A stretch of 21,409 nt of DNA from an uncultured bacterium (GTDB taxonomy: Bacteria; Actinomycetota; Coriobacteriia; Coriobacteriales; Coriobacteriaceae): assembly GCA_905215755.1 (NCBI GenBank), contig CAJMRE010000033.1, positions 1 through 21,409 on the forward strand, read 5' to 3'. This document shows, in pieces, positions 5,463 through 14,244 of this stretch (positions are counted from its first letter, which is position 1; each line of letters starts with the position of its first letter). The notes beneath the pieces were generated by a model, which made no database searches, had not been told where the DNA came from, and saw only the letters and a program-made list of their open reading frames with translations. Made by a program: the position numbers and the translations under genes.

Positions 5463-6182
5463 TTAAGCTTCCTTGCTCGGGAGTACCAGGAGGCGGTGGC
5501 AGTACGGGCAGTGCGTAATTGACCTACCGTCGTGGTTGAGGTCGCTCATGGACGATGCCTGCAGCGCGGTGTGGCAGACTGTGGGGATGTTGCCCTGGAT
5601 GGTCTCGACGGCCAGGCCGCGGAACTGCTTGAGCAGACGCTCGTAGTCGGTGAGCACGTCGGCCGGCAGCGTGGCGGCAAGCGCGGTGCGTTCCTTAGTG
5701 GCGGCGTCAATCTGAGCCTGCAGGTCGGCAGCCTTGGCGCGGGCGGCCTTGGTATCGGCCTTCACGCCCTCCTCGAACTTGGCGATAATTGCCTGTGCGC
5801 GGGCCTCGCGGTCGAGCGCCTCCTTATGGGCGACAACGACGTCCTTGCGGGTGTGCTCAATCTTGTCCAGACGCTTGGCCAGGGTTGCGAGTTCATTCTC
5901 CAGGTCCTGAACCTCACGGTAGTCGGAACCGTCGACGTGGCGCTTCTTGGCAGCCTCAATGGCGTTGTTGGTCTGAATCTCGGTGGTGTTGAGATCGTCG
6001 AGCTCAATGTCCAGGTCCTTGCGCTGGGCGTAGAGCTTGGTCATCTCGGCTTTGAGCTTAACGTAGGTCTTACGCTTGGAAGCGAGCTCCTTGAGCTCCG
6101 GCATATTGGCAAGTTCGCTCTTGTTGCGGGCGAGCTCCAAATCGATCTGTTGCAGCTTGAGTAGCGTAGCGCCGGCGCTCAT
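5463..6182 (-). CDS. Coiled-coil zinc-ribbon protein (C4-type zinc ribbon family, COG1579-like)
   Basis: This 239-residue cytoplasmic protein has a long helical coiled coil (about 8-180), rich in Lys, Glu, Ala and Leu, and a C-terminal zinc ribbon. Family members usually carry two CxxC pairs. Here the second is intact (CPYC, about 225-228), but the first has only one Cys, in PTVCHT (about 203), with Pro where the other Cys is expected; a His may substitute. The exact function of the family is not settled; it is often placed beside NIF3 genes, as here, which suggests a linked role. The start at 6182 overlaps the NIF3 stop as ATGA and has AGGAG 7 nt upstream; a longer reading from 6218 is unlikely. 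Translational coupling is expected. Confidence 0.88.
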   Translation of the reverse strand: MSAGATLLKLQQIDLELARNKSELANMPELKELASKRKTYVKLKAEMTKLYAQRKDLDIELDDLNTTEIQTNNAIEAAKKRHVDGSDYREVQDLENELATLAKRLDKIEHTRKDVVVAHKEALDREARAQAIIAKFEEGVKADTKAARAKAADLQAQIDAATKERTALAATLPADVLTDYERLLKQFRGLAVETIQGNIPTVCHTALQASSMSDLNHDGRSITHCPYCHRLLVLPSKEA

Positions 6183-6988
6183 AAGTTCTCTCCTTTTGTC
6201 ACAGTCCACCATTGGCAAGGGTTCAGTATTTTAATCACATGACGGGGGTCGACCCCGGCGTCAACTGCAGAGTTCATCAATATATCAACGAACGGCTCCT
6301 CGGAGCGGTCGTGGCCGAGCAAGATCACCGGCAGCCCGCGCAAGGCAAGATCTTGCGCCACGTGGTAGCCCGCTTCGCCCGTCACGACAACGTCCGCACC
6401 CGCGGCGATGGCGGGCTCTCCAAAGTCGCCCAGGGAACCGCCCAAAATAGCGACGGTTCGGCATGCGTGCTCGGCTTCGCCCCACACACGCGGGTCGCTG
6501 CCGAAGGCTGTGGCAGCACGGGTGGCAAGATCACGCAGCGTGCACGGGTCGTTGAGCGTTGCAAGCGTGCCCAGGCCGGTGACCTCGGGGTCGTCCACGT
6601 GCTCCAGTGAGCTCACGGGTGCGGCACCCAGCAGCTTGCTCAGGCAGACACGGGCTTCGTGCGAACGGTCCAGGTTGGTGTGGAGCGAGATAATGCTCAC
6701 GCCGCAACGCGCTGCCTCGTAGAGTGCCGCGCTGCATTGGGGGCGTGTGGCATCCGCCGGACAAAAGGCCTCGGGCGCCTTGATATAGACAGGATGATGC
6801 GTCAGCAGCACGTTTGCACCGGCTTCTTGGGCGCGGAGAACATTAGCTTCGGTCGCATCGAGCGCGCAGGCAACGCCGGTAATCTCCACGGCAGGGTCGC
6901 CCACGGATAAGCCTACGTGGTCCCAGGGCTCGGCATCCGTCTTGGGATAGCGTGCCAGCAGGGCACGCTCGAGCTCGGCGACGATCAT
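6179..6988 (-). CDS. NIF3/DUF34 family metal-binding protein (GTP cyclohydrolase I type 2-like)
   Basis: The 269-residue product belongs to the NIF3-like family, whose members bind a dinuclear metal centre; one member has GTP cyclohydrolase activity reported, but the general role is unclear. Metal ligands are visible in LLTHHPVYIK (His 64-65), SLHTNLD (His 103, Asp 107) and a C-terminal GHDRSEE. It is close to the short form of the family (about 250-280 residues) without the inserted PII-like domain of longer members. Start and stop both overlap their neighbours by 4 nt as ATGA (6985-6988 and 6179-6182), so this gene, the cysteine desulfurase and the zinc-ribbon gene are very likely translated together. 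The family call is firm, the biochemical role is not. Confidence 0.93.
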   Translation of the reverse strand: MIVAELERALLARYPKTDAEPWDHVGLSVGDPAVEITGVACALDATEANVLRAQEAGANVLLTHHPVYIKAPEAFCPADATRPQCSAALYEAARCGVSIISLHTNLDRSHEARVCLSKLLGAAPVSSLEHVDDPEVTGLGTLATLNDPCTLRDLATRAATAFGSDPRVWGEAEHACRTVAILGGSLGDFGEPAIAAGADVVVTGEAGYHVAQDLALRGLPVILLGHDRSEEPFVDILMNSAVDAGVDPRHVIKILNPCQWWTVTKGENL

Positions 6989-8163
6989 GCGGCACCCACG
7001 ATCGAGAGCAGCGTCTGGGCAAACTCGTCCAGATCGCCCGGATTCACGCGGTCATCGAAGGAGATGCGCAGTGCACCCAGGGCCTGCTCGCGGCCAACAC
7101 CCATGGCGCTGAGAACATGGCTCGGGTCCATGCTGCCGCTCGAGCAGGCAGAGCCTGCCGATACCTCAAAGCCGGCGGCGTCGAGCTTGACGATGAGCTC
7201 CTCGGAGTCCATGCCGTCGACGTAGATGGAAACCATGCCCGGCAGACGATCGGCCTGTGCGTAGTCGCCCATGGTGGCGTGAATACGCGGGTGGGCCGTT
7301 AGCGTGGCGTAGAGCTTGTCGGATAAGGCCTGCAGTGTTGTACGCTCCTGGGCAACATTCGGCAGCAACACGGAAGCGGCAGCGGCAAAGGCCAGCTGCG
7401 TGCGCAGGTCCTGCGTACCGGCGCGACGGCCGGCTTCTTGTCCACCGCCAAAGATGCGCGGACGCAGCGGCGTGCGGTTCTTAAGGTAGAGCGCACCGGA
7501 TGCCACGGGGCCGCCGATCTTATGCGCGGCAACGGTCATGGCATCGACGCCCAACTCGGTGGCATCGAGCGGAATGTGCAGATAGCCCTGGATGGCATCG
7601 GTGTGGAACAGGGCGCCGGCAGCATGTGCGGCCGCGGTAAGCTCGCGGATGGGCTGCACCACACCGGTCTCGTTATTGGCGACCATGATGCTCACGAGCG
7701 CGACGTCGTCGCCCAGTAAGTCGTTCAGCGCGTGAGGCTCAATGTAGCCCGCACGGCAGGGCTGAACCAGGTCGACGGTAAAGCCGGCGGCACGCAGCAG
7801 CGGCAGGTTGTCCAGGATCGAATCGTGCTCGATGGCAGATACGATCACGCGGTTACGCTTACGGTCGCGCTGACGTGCACCCTCGGCAAGACCGAGTAGC
7901 GCCAGCTGGTTGGCTTCGGTGCCGCCGTTGGTCAGAACAATCTCAGACGGGCGAACGCGCGCGCCAAAGCTGCGGGCGATCTCGCGACGTGCAACCTCCA
8001 GACGCGCGGCAGCCTTGCGGCCGAGCGAGTGCAGCGAGTTGGGGTTGACGCCTGCTAGCTCGCTATCGTCGTACTCACGCTGCGCAAGGCGCGCCTCGGC
8101 GCGCATGGGCGTCGAGGCGGCGTAGTCAAGATTCACGGGTATGCGGTTTTGACCTGCGGTCAT
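6985..8163 (-). CDS. Cysteine desulfurase (NifS/IscS-type, class V aminotransferase fold)
   Basis: This 392-residue PLP enzyme removes sulfur from L-cysteine as a persulfide for Fe-S clusters, thiolated tRNA or cofactors. The N terminus LDYAASTP and NGGTEANQLAL (about 79-89) bind cofactor; AIEHDSI (about 110-116) carries the PLP-stacking His; VANNETG (161-167) is conserved; the PLP lysine is in AAHKIGGP (Lys 215); and the catalytic Cys is in SAGSACSSG (Cys 340) on the mobile loop. This loop form is typical of group I (NifS/IscS). No IscU/SufU scaffold gene lies beside it, so its sulfur acceptor is unknown; thiolation of tRNA is one possibility. Its stop overlaps the NIF3 start. An AGGAGG inside the end of rpe serves as ribosome site. 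Confidence 0.95.
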   Translation of the reverse strand: MTAGQNRIPVNLDYAASTPMRAEARLAQREYDDSELAGVNPNSLHSLGRKAAARLEVARREIARSFGARVRPSEIVLTNGGTEANQLALLGLAEGARQRDRKRNRVIVSAIEHDSILDNLPLLRAAGFTVDLVQPCRAGYIEPHALNDLLGDDVALVSIMVANNETGVVQPIRELTAAAHAAGALFHTDAIQGYLHIPLDATELGVDAMTVAAHKIGGPVASGALYLKNRTPLRPRIFGGGQEAGRRAGTQDLRTQLAFAAAASVLLPNVAQERTTLQALSDKLYATLTAHPRIHATMGDYAQADRLPGMVSIYVDGMDSEELIVKLDAAGFEVSAGSACSSGSMDPSHVLSAMGVGREQALGALRISFDDRVNPGDLDEFAQTLLSIVGAA

Positions 8164-8169
8164 AAGGGT

Positions 8170-8841
8170 TTATGCCTCCTGTGCAGCCTCGTTGCCCAGC
8201 TTCTGCAGCAGCGCAACCTCGGCAGTGGGATCTTCGGACTTAAATACGGCAGAACCGGCCACCAGGGCATTTGCGCCGGCCTTGACGACCTCGGCAATGT
8301 TCTTGGAAGAAATGCCACCGTCGACCTCGATGAGGGGCGAAACGCCGTGACGCTCGCACATGGCCTTGAGCTCGTGGAGCTTAGCGATGGTGCCCGGGAT
8401 AAAGCTCTGGCCGCCAAAGCCTGGGTTCACGCTCATGAGCAGTACCATATCGACGACGTCGATGATGCTCTCGAGCACGCACACGGGGGTGGCGGGGTTG
8501 AGAGCAACGCCGGCCTTGACGCCGCGCTGCTGTAGATGCGTGAGCGTGCGGTGCAGGTGCGTGGAAGCCTCGTAGTGCACGGTGATCATGTCGGCGCCGG
8601 CGTCGGCGTACCAATCGACCGTCTCGTCGGGGTTCGATACCATCAGGTGCGCGTCGACCGGTACATCGGTGGAGCGCTTGACGGCCTTAAGGATGTCAGC
8701 GCCAAAGGTGAGGTTGCCGGTAAAGTGGCCGTCCATGACGTCGAAGTGCACGTAGTCGGCGCCGGCGATCTTGTCGAGGTCGCCCTTGAGGTTGGCCATA
8801 TCGGCCGAAAGGATGGACGGAGCGATTTTAATGGAACCCAT
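8170..8841 (-). CDS. rpe: Ribulose-phosphate 3-epimerase
   Basis: This 223-residue TIM-barrel enzyme interconverts ribulose 5-phosphate and xylulose 5-phosphate in the pentose phosphate pathway. Family signatures are all present: IAPSILSADM at the first strand, VHFDVMDGHF (31-40) with metal and catalytic residues, VDAHLMV (62-68), the phosphate loop MSVNPGFGGQSF (136-147), EVDGGI with the catalytic Asp (about 174) and ALVAGSAVF near the C-terminal phosphate site. Length matches the family. It sits 18 nt after gpsA and 6 nt before the cysteine desulfurase start. AAAGG about 8 nt upstream is a modest ribosome site. Confidence 0.97.
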   Translation of the reverse strand: MGSIKIAPSILSADMANLKGDLDKIAGADYVHFDVMDGHFTGNLTFGADILKAVKRSTDVPVDAHLMVSNPDETVDWYADAGADMITVHYEASTHLHRTLTHLQQRGVKAGVALNPATPVCVLESIIDVVDMVLLMSVNPGFGGQSFIPGTIAKLHELKAMCERHGVSPLIEVDGGISSKNIAEVVKAGANALVAGSAVFKSEDPTAEVALLQKLGNEAAQEA

Positions 8842-8859
8842 GGTAGAAGCCTTTCTGCG

Positions 8860-9867
8860 CTAGTCGGTGAGTCCGTAGAACTCTTGGGAGGGTACGCGGT
8901 CGGTAAGAATCTCGAGCGCCCTATCCAAAGTAACACCGTTGTAGAGCGTTTGCTCCACGGCAAAGGTGAGCGGAATGTCTACGCCCAGTGAACGGGCAAG
9001 CTCGCTCACGCTGCGGGCCGCGACGGCGCCCTCGACCACCATATGCGTGCGCGTCTGATACTCGTCGAGCGACACGCCGTGGGCAAACTCGTAGCCAAAG
9101 GTGCGGTTGCGCGAATGCTCCGAGGTGCAGGTGGCAATGAGGTCACCCATGCCGGCAAGTCCCATGCAGGTCATAGCTTGACCGCCGCGGGCATGCACCA
9201 GACGGCTAATCTCGGCCAGGCCGCGCGTCATGATGAGGGCGAGCGTGTTGTCGCCGGCACCGGTGCCGGCGGAGATGCCGCACACGATGGCGATAACGTT
9301 TTTCATGGCGCCGCAGACCTCGACACCGGTCATGTCCTGCGACAGGTAGATGCGGAAGGCCGTGGATAGGAGCAGGTTCTTAAAGGTCTCCCCTACCTGC
9401 GCGTCTTTGCTGGCGATGACGGCGGCAGAAAGTCCGCCGCGGCAGATCTCCTCGGCATGGTTGGGGCCCGAAAGCGCCGCGACACGTGCCTCGTTGCCGA
9501 TCTCATTGGCGATGACCTCGCTCATGAGCAGGCCAGACTCGGGCTCAATACCCTTGGTGAGGCAGAGCACCGGGGTATCGGCGGCGATAAAGGGCGCTGC
9601 CCGATGGCACACGTCGCGCAAGTGCGTGGAGGGCACGGCAAAGATGATCGCATCGGCACCGTCGAGCGCCTGGGCGAGTTCGGTCGTTGCTACCACGTTG
9701 TTCGGCAGCTCGTAGCCCACAAGGTAGCGGGGGTTGCGGTGCTCACCGTTAATGCCGGCGGCCGTCTGCTCGCTATGGGCCCACATGGTCACGCGCACGG
9801 CTCGCGCGGCGGCAAGGCCGGCGACGGCGGTTCCCCACGAGCCAGAGCCAATCAGCGCAACATTCAT
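8860..9867 (-). CDS. gpsA: NAD(P)-dependent glycerol-3-phosphate dehydrogenase
   Basis: The 335-residue enzyme reduces dihydroxyacetone phosphate to sn-glycerol 3-phosphate, the backbone for phospholipids. The N-terminal Rossmann fold shows GSGSWGTA (7-14) and the NAD-contacting TKGIE (104-108). The catalytic half shows SGPNHAEEI (133-141, where many members have SGPSFA), GAMKNV with the catalytic Lys 189, and GLAGMGDLIATCTS followed by SRN. It is directly downstream of plsY, whose enzyme consumes the product, so two steps of glycerolipid synthesis are adjacent. The start at 9867 has AGGAG 6 nt upstream and lies 9 nt past the plsY stop. Confidence 0.97.
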   Translation of the reverse strand: MNVALIGSGSWGTAVAGLAAARAVRVTMWAHSEQTAAGINGEHRNPRYLVGYELPNNVVATTELAQALDGADAIIFAVPSTHLRDVCHRAAPFIAADTPVLCLTKGIEPESGLLMSEVIANEIGNEARVAALSGPNHAEEICRGGLSAAVIASKDAQVGETFKNLLLSTAFRIYLSQDMTGVEVCGAMKNVIAIVCGISAGTGAGDNTLALIMTRGLAEISRLVHARGGQAMTCMGLAGMGDLIATCTSEHSRNRTFGYEFAHGVSLDEYQTRTHMVVEGAVAARSVSELARSLGVDIPLTFAVEQTLYNGVTLDRALEILTDRVPSQEFYGLTD

Positions 9868-9876
9868 GACTCTCTC

Positions 9877-10560
9877 CTACTTATCGTCGGGCTCGGTGAC
9901 GCGCTTGGTAAACGAGAGCTTGGACTCCTTACCTGTCATGAGCTTTTTGATGTTCGTACGATGGGCCCACACCACAGTAATGCCGATCAGCGCCATGCAA
10001 AACTTAAGTCCGAGGCTGCTGTACGGAAAGACCGCGCAGGCAGCGATGGGAAGACCGATGGCCGCGGCAAGCGAGCCCACCGACACAAACTTGGTGATGG
10101 CGACGGCCACGATAAACATGCCCAGCAGCGAAAGTCCGATGGGCCAGTACCAGGCGAGGATGACGCCCAGACCAACTGCGATGCCCTTGCCGCCATGGAA
10201 GTTGAGGTAGGGCGAGAAGATATGGCCCCACACGGCTGCCAGGCAGATGACGCCGAGCATCCAGTCGCCGGCGGCACCGGGGGCCATAATGCTCACGGGG
10301 AAGCCATAGCCCAAGTCGGCAATGAGCGGACGCGCGATAAGGACGCAGATGGCGCCCTTAAGGCAGTCTAGCAGCAGCGTGAGCGCGGCCACTTTGGGGC
10401 CGGCCACGCGCAGGGCGTTGGTGGTGCCGATGTTGCCGGAGCCCGCCTTACGAATGTCCGTGTGGTTGAACACGCGGCCCAGGATCAGACCAAACGGAAT
10501 CGCCCCGATAAAGAACGAGACCACGGCGCAGATGGCGGTCAGAAGAATCGGATTATGCAT
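9877..10560 (-). CDS. plsY: Glycerol-3-phosphate acyltransferase (acyl-phosphate dependent)
   Basis: This 227-residue integral membrane enzyme transfers an acyl group from acyl phosphate to glycerol 3-phosphate, the first acylation of phospholipid synthesis. Several hydrophobic helices are seen, starting at LLTAICAVVSFFIGAIPFG. Motif 1 reads GSGNIGTTNALR (about 40-51), and the glycine-rich motif reads FHGGKGIAVG (121-130). I chose ATG 10560, which overlaps the der stop by 8 nt and has AAGGAG 7 nt upstream; an upstream in-frame ATG at 10608 would add 16 charged residues inside der and is rejected. It sits beside gpsA, and plsC is in the same run, so PlsY and PlsC probably act in sequence. Confidence 0.96.
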   Translation of the reverse strand: MHNPILLTAICAVVSFFIGAIPFGLILGRVFNHTDIRKAGSGNIGTTNALRVAGPKVAALTLLLDCLKGAICVLIARPLIADLGYGFPVSIMAPGAAGDWMLGVICLAAVWGHIFSPYLNFHGGKGIAVGLGVILAWYWPIGLSLLGMFIVAVAITKFVSVGSLAAAIGLPIAACAVFPYSSLGLKFCMALIGITVVWAHRTNIKKLMTGKESKLSFTKRVTEPDDK

Positions 10561-11887
10561 CCTTTTGCTCCTTCTTCCTAAAGAAGAGTCGAATGGGCGT
10601 GCCGGCAAAGTCGAAGGTCGAGCGCATGCGGTTCTCTACGTAGCGCTGGTAGGTGTCGTTGACCAGGTCGCTGTGGTTGACGAAGAACGTGAACGTCGGC
10701 GGGTTGACGCCCGTCTGGGTCACGTAGTGCATACGCAGGCGGCGCTTGCCGTCCACCACGGTATGACCGAACTCGCGCAGGTCGGTGAGGAACGTGTTGA
10801 GGCGTGAGGTGCTGATCTTCTGCGAGCGCGTCTTCTCGGCAGCGTCTACCATTGCCCAGATCTTCTCGACGCTGCGGCCAGTGAGGGCAGAGATGCGCAG
10901 GTACTGGGCCCAGGGAGCCATGACGCCCAGACGGCGGTCGATGGTCTCCATGCAGGCCTCGCGCTTACGGTCGTCGTCGAGCAGGTCCCACTTGTTGAGC
11001 AGCACCACGATGGCGCAACCGCGCTCGATGGCAAGGCCCATGACCTTCTGGTCCTGCTCGGTAACGCCCACGGAGGCGTCAACGACGAGCAGCGCCACGT
11101 CGGCGCGGTCGATGGCGCGCAGGCCGCGGACCATCGAGTAGTACTCGATGTTCTCGTACACGGTGCTCTTCTTACGGATGCCCGCAGTGTCGACCATGCG
11201 GTAGTGCTTGCCGTTGCGCTCGACGACCGTGTCGATGGCGTCGCGCGTGGTTCCGGCAATGTTGGACACGATGGAGCGGTCGGCGCCCAGGATGCGGTTG
11301 AACAGCGAGGACTTACCGGCGTTGGGGCGGCCGATGATGGCGACGTTCAGCGCGTCGGGGAACTCATCGGCGACCTCGTCCTCTTCCTCGGGAAGCAGGG
11401 CCACGATGTCGTCGAGCAGGTCGCCCGTGCCATGACCGTGCAGGGCCGAGAGCGGCGTGGGCTCACCGATGCCGAGCGAATAGAACTCCCAGATGCTGTC
11501 GTTCTCGCGATCGGGGTTGTCGAGCTTGTTTACCAGCAGAAAGACCGGCTTGTCGCAGCGCTTGAGCATGCGGGCGACCGACTCGTCCTCCTCGGTGACG
11601 CCGGTGCGGCCGTCGACCACAAACAGGATGACGGCGGCTTCCTCGGCGGCGGCGAGCGCCTGGTCGCGGATGGACGTGGCAAAGACGTCATCGCTCTTGA
11701 GCGGCTCGATGCCGCCCGTGTCGACGATGGTGAACTCGCGGCCGTTCCAATCGGCCGTGTGATACGAGCGGTCGCGCGTGACACCGCGTGACTCGTGGAC
11801 GATGGCGTCCGAGGTCTGGGCCAGGCGGTTAACGAGCGTGGACTTGCCCACGTTGGGGCGTCCGACGACGGCGACGATAGGTTTCAT
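10553..11887 (-). CDS. der: Ribosome biogenesis GTPase Der (EngA)
   Basis: This 444-residue protein has the two tandem GTPase domains unique to Der, which acts in assembly of the 50S ribosomal subunit. Domain 1 shows GRPNVGKST (9-17), VDTGGIE and NKLD (120-123). An acidic linker follows (about 165-177). Domain 2 shows GRPNAGKSS (186-194), DTAGIRKKS (233-241) and NKWD (298-301). A C-terminal KH-like domain ends with NPPTFTFFVN and a basic tail. ATG 11887 is set by AAAGGAGAG just upstream; a reading from 12058 would add 57 unrelated residues from within the neighbouring gene. The length is typical. It is followed by plsY with an 8-nt overlap. Confidence 0.97.
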   Translation of the reverse strand: MKPIVAVVGRPNVGKSTLVNRLAQTSDAIVHESRGVTRDRSYHTADWNGREFTIVDTGGIEPLKSDDVFATSIRDQALAAAEEAAVILFVVDGRTGVTEEDESVARMLKRCDKPVFLLVNKLDNPDRENDSIWEFYSLGIGEPTPLSALHGHGTGDLLDDIVALLPEEEDEVADEFPDALNVAIIGRPNAGKSSLFNRILGADRSIVSNIAGTTRDAIDTVVERNGKHYRMVDTAGIRKKSTVYENIEYYSMVRGLRAIDRADVALLVVDASVGVTEQDQKVMGLAIERGCAIVVLLNKWDLLDDDRKREACMETIDRRLGVMAPWAQYLRISALTGRSVEKIWAMVDAAEKTRSQKISTSRLNTFLTDLREFGHTVVDGKRRLRMHYVTQTGVNPPTFTFFVNHSDLVNDTYQRYVENRMRSTFDFAGTPIRLFFRKKEQKDA

Positions 11888-11897
11888 CTGCTCTCCT

Positions 11898-13340
11898 TTA
11901 ATGGGTAGGGTCAGTGGAAGTGTTAGAGTCGGCAGGCACAATGCCAAGGATGTGCTCCAGGGTATCGAGCAGCTCATGCGGCATGGTCGACACCACATGA
12001 ACCTCGGCGCCGCGACTGGTAAGGCTTGCGAGTAAATCGTCACGATGATACTCGTCAAGCGTCATGCCGTCAGCGTTGAACATGAGCTTAGGCACAAAGA
12101 GCATAACCCCAGAGAGATCCTGCGGCAGCTGCTCCAGAATGTCACACGCGACGATGAGGCCGGTCACGTCCACGTTGCCGCCAAAGTAGCGGTTCTTGAT
12201 GGCTGTGACGGTGCCGGCGAGACCATGCGGCGACTCCACAAAGCGCGCCACGGTGTCGCGAGCGCTGGCGCCGGAGAGGCACAGAAGGCGCTGGTTGCGC
12301 TCGGCGATTGCCTCGCGAACTCGGCGCAGGCGCTCGGCATCGGCGGCGAGCACGTTGTCGGTCTCGTCCAGATAGGAGCGGATCATACCGATGCCGTCGT
12401 AGTACTGCGGGTAGCCGTCGTAAAAGTCCGCCTCGGGTGGCTCGATGCCGGCATCCAAGTAGAACTCGTCGCTCATCTGGAAGGTGTGGCGGCCAAAGCG
12501 CTCGAAGGCACGGTCCTGGAACGGTCGGATCATGGCAATGGTCTCGCGCGCTAGCTCGGGCTTGTCGCTGTAGGACCAGCTAAAACGGTTCTGATGCTTG
12601 GTAAAACCGAGCGGCACAATGCCCAGACTGGTGATTTGCTCGTGCTCCTCGCAAAAGCGCAGGGTCTTTTCCAGCTCCTCGCCGTCGTTCATGCCGGGAC
12701 ACAGCACAATCTGGGCGTGGATCTCGATGCCGGCTGCCATGATGGCCTCGAGCACGTCCATGCCGCGCTGGGCGTTGCGGCCCATCATGCGGCGGCGGAC
12801 GTCGGGGCTCACGGCGTGGACCGACACGTTCATGGGGCTCATGTTGCGTTGGATGACGTTTTGCACATCTTCGTCGGTGAGGTTGGTCAGCGTGACGAAG
12901 TTGCCCTGCAAAAAGCTTAGGCGGTAGTCATCATCGCGGATGTAGAGCGTGGAGCGTCCGCCCTTGGGCAGCATGGTCATAAAGCAGAACACGCAGGCGT
13001 TCACGCAGGTACGCATGCCATCGAAGATGGGGCCATCGAACTCCAGACCCCAGTCCTCGCCGGGAAAGCGATCAAGCTCAACGGGGGTGACGGTGCCGTC
13101 GCGCGGATCGAAAACCTCCAGCTCGACGGTGTCGTCGTCGGCCTCCCAGAGCCACACGATCATATCGGTCAGCTGTTCGCCGTTGACCGTGAGCACGCGC
13201 ATGCCCGGCTCGATACCCACATCCCATGCGGGCGATTCGGGACGCACACTCTTTACAAGCGCGCCATCACCCGGCTCGGGGTCGCGGCTGCGCCCGTAAT
13301 CGGCCACCTCGGCGGCGTATGCGGGTACGGTCTGGTCCAT
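11898..13340 (-). CDS. Radical SAM / DUF512 protein with N-terminal PDZ domain
   Basis: The 480-residue product has an N-terminal PDZ-like region (SPAWDVGIEPGMRVLTVNGE, about 36-55), a radical SAM Fe4S4 motif CVNACVFC (Cys 112, 116, 119; CxxxCxxC), and a C-terminal DUF512 domain (about 270-470, with DEFYLDAG and ending near the conserved GNVDVTGL). Members occur widely in Gram-positive bacteria and cyanobacteria, often next to der, as here; the reaction is not established. ATG 13340 lies 2 nt after the ispH stop; an upstream frame from 13505 would add an Arg/His-rich stretch from inside ispH and is not believable. The neighbourhood suggests a link with ribosome or translation functions, which is inference. 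Confidence 0.93.
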   Translation of the reverse strand: MDQTVPAYAAEVADYGRSRDPEPGDGALVKSVRPESPAWDVGIEPGMRVLTVNGEQLTDMIVWLWEADDDTVELEVFDPRDGTVTPVELDRFPGEDWGLEFDGPIFDGMRTCVNACVFCFMTMLPKGGRSTLYIRDDDYRLSFLQGNFVTLTNLTDEDVQNVIQRNMSPMNVSVHAVSPDVRRRMMGRNAQRGMDVLEAIMAAGIEIHAQIVLCPGMNDGEELEKTLRFCEEHEQITSLGIVPLGFTKHQNRFSWSYSDKPELARETIAMIRPFQDRAFERFGRHTFQMSDEFYLDAGIEPPEADFYDGYPQYYDGIGMIRSYLDETDNVLAADAERLRRVREAIAERNQRLLCLSGASARDTVARFVESPHGLAGTVTAIKNRYFGGNVDVTGLIVACDILEQLPQDLSGVMLFVPKLMFNADGMTLDEYHRDDLLASLTSRGAEVHVVSTMPHELLDTLEHILGIVPADSNTSTDPTH

Positions 13341-13342
13341 GA

Positions 13343-14227
13343 TTAGCGGCAAAGCTCCTTGATGCGCTCGACGGCGCGCTCGATGTGTTCTTGCGGGGTG
13401 GAGGCTCCGGCTGTGATGCCGATGTGGTGAGCGTCGGTAAACCACGCGGCCTGTAGCTCGGAAGCTTCCTCGATATGATGTGTGCGCTCGCAAACATCGG
13501 CGCAAATCTGCGCCAGGCGGCGGGTGTTGCCCGAGTTTTTACCGCCCACCACGACCATGCAGTCGCAGCGGTTGGCAAGTGCGGCTGCTGCCTGCTGTCG
13601 CTCGCTCGTGGCGGCGCAGATGGTGTTGATCACACGCAGCTCCTGCACGCGCGGGGTGATGGAGGCTACAACCTCGGCCAGGTTCTGCGCGGTTTGGGTG
13701 GTCTGCACAACCAGGCCTACCTTGCCTTTGAGCGGCAGCGCGTCCGCATCGGCGGCGCAACTCACGACCTGCGCGTCATCGCCGGCATGGCCCAGGATGC
13801 CCTCAACCTCGGGATGGCCCGGCTCGCCCACGACGAGCACGCGATAGCCCTCGCGCACCAGGCGCTCGGCGGCCACGTGGACCTTCTTGACGTAGGGGCA
13901 GGTAGCATCGACCACGTCGAGGCCGCGCTCGCGAGCTGCCTCAATCGCCTGCGGCACCACACCGTGCGCGCGAATGATCACGGTGCCCGATGCGGCATCG
14001 TCCAGGGTGTCGGCCAGACCGACGCCTGCCTCGGCAAGCTCGCGCACCACGATGGGGTTATGGATGAGCGGACCCAGGGTGTGGACCTGAGCGGTCTCCC
14101 CCGCCTGCGGGGCGGCCGCCAGGGCCATATCGAGCGCGCGCTGCACGCCGTAGCAGGTGCCGGCGTGGGCAGCGATTTCGATGGTTGGGGCGTCTGCCTT
14201 GCCGGACACAGCCTTGGCAGTATTCAT
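13343..14227 (-). CDS. ispH: 4-hydroxy-3-methylbut-2-enyl diphosphate reductase
   Basis: This enzyme (294 residues from the chosen start) makes IPP and DMAPP in the last step of the MEP isoprenoid pathway, using a Fe-S cluster held by three cysteines. These are visible in AGTCYGVQRAL (Cys 25), DATCPYVKKVH (Cys 110) and NTICAATSERQ (Cys 204). Other signatures are HTLGPLIHNP, RAHGV, GHPEVEG, QTTQT, VVGGKNSGNTRRL and ITAGASTP. I prefer ATG 14227 because GAGG lies 5 nt upstream. ATG 14242, adding five residues (MGEDV) and starting 2 nt before the plsC stop, remains possible. Presence of IspH means the MEP route is used. Confidence 0.95.
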   Translation of the reverse strand: MNTAKAVSGKADAPTIEIAAHAGTCYGVQRALDMALAAAPQAGETAQVHTLGPLIHNPIVVRELAEAGVGLADTLDDAASGTVIIRAHGVVPQAIEAARERGLDVVDATCPYVKKVHVAAERLVREGYRVLVVGEPGHPEVEGILGHAGDDAQVVSCAADADALPLKGKVGLVVQTTQTAQNLAEVVASITPRVQELRVINTICAATSERQQAAAALANRCDCMVVVGGKNSGNTRRLAQICADVCERTHHIEEASELQAAWFTDAHHIGITAGASTPQEHIERAVERIKELCR

Positions 14228-14244
14228 GACATCCTCGCCCATGG

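Noticed and set aside
9457..10371. Plus-strand open frame of 304 codons opposite gpsA and plsY
   Set aside because: Antisense shadow spanning two recognised genes, with no ribosome site or protein-like pattern.
11888..12058. Longer N terminus for Der from ATG 12058
   Set aside because: The added 57 residues lie inside the radical SAM gene, are unrelated to Der, and the internal ATG has a strong ribosome site.
13341..13505. Longer N terminus for the radical SAM protein from 13505
   Set aside because: The extension is Arg/His-rich antisense-like sequence within ispH.
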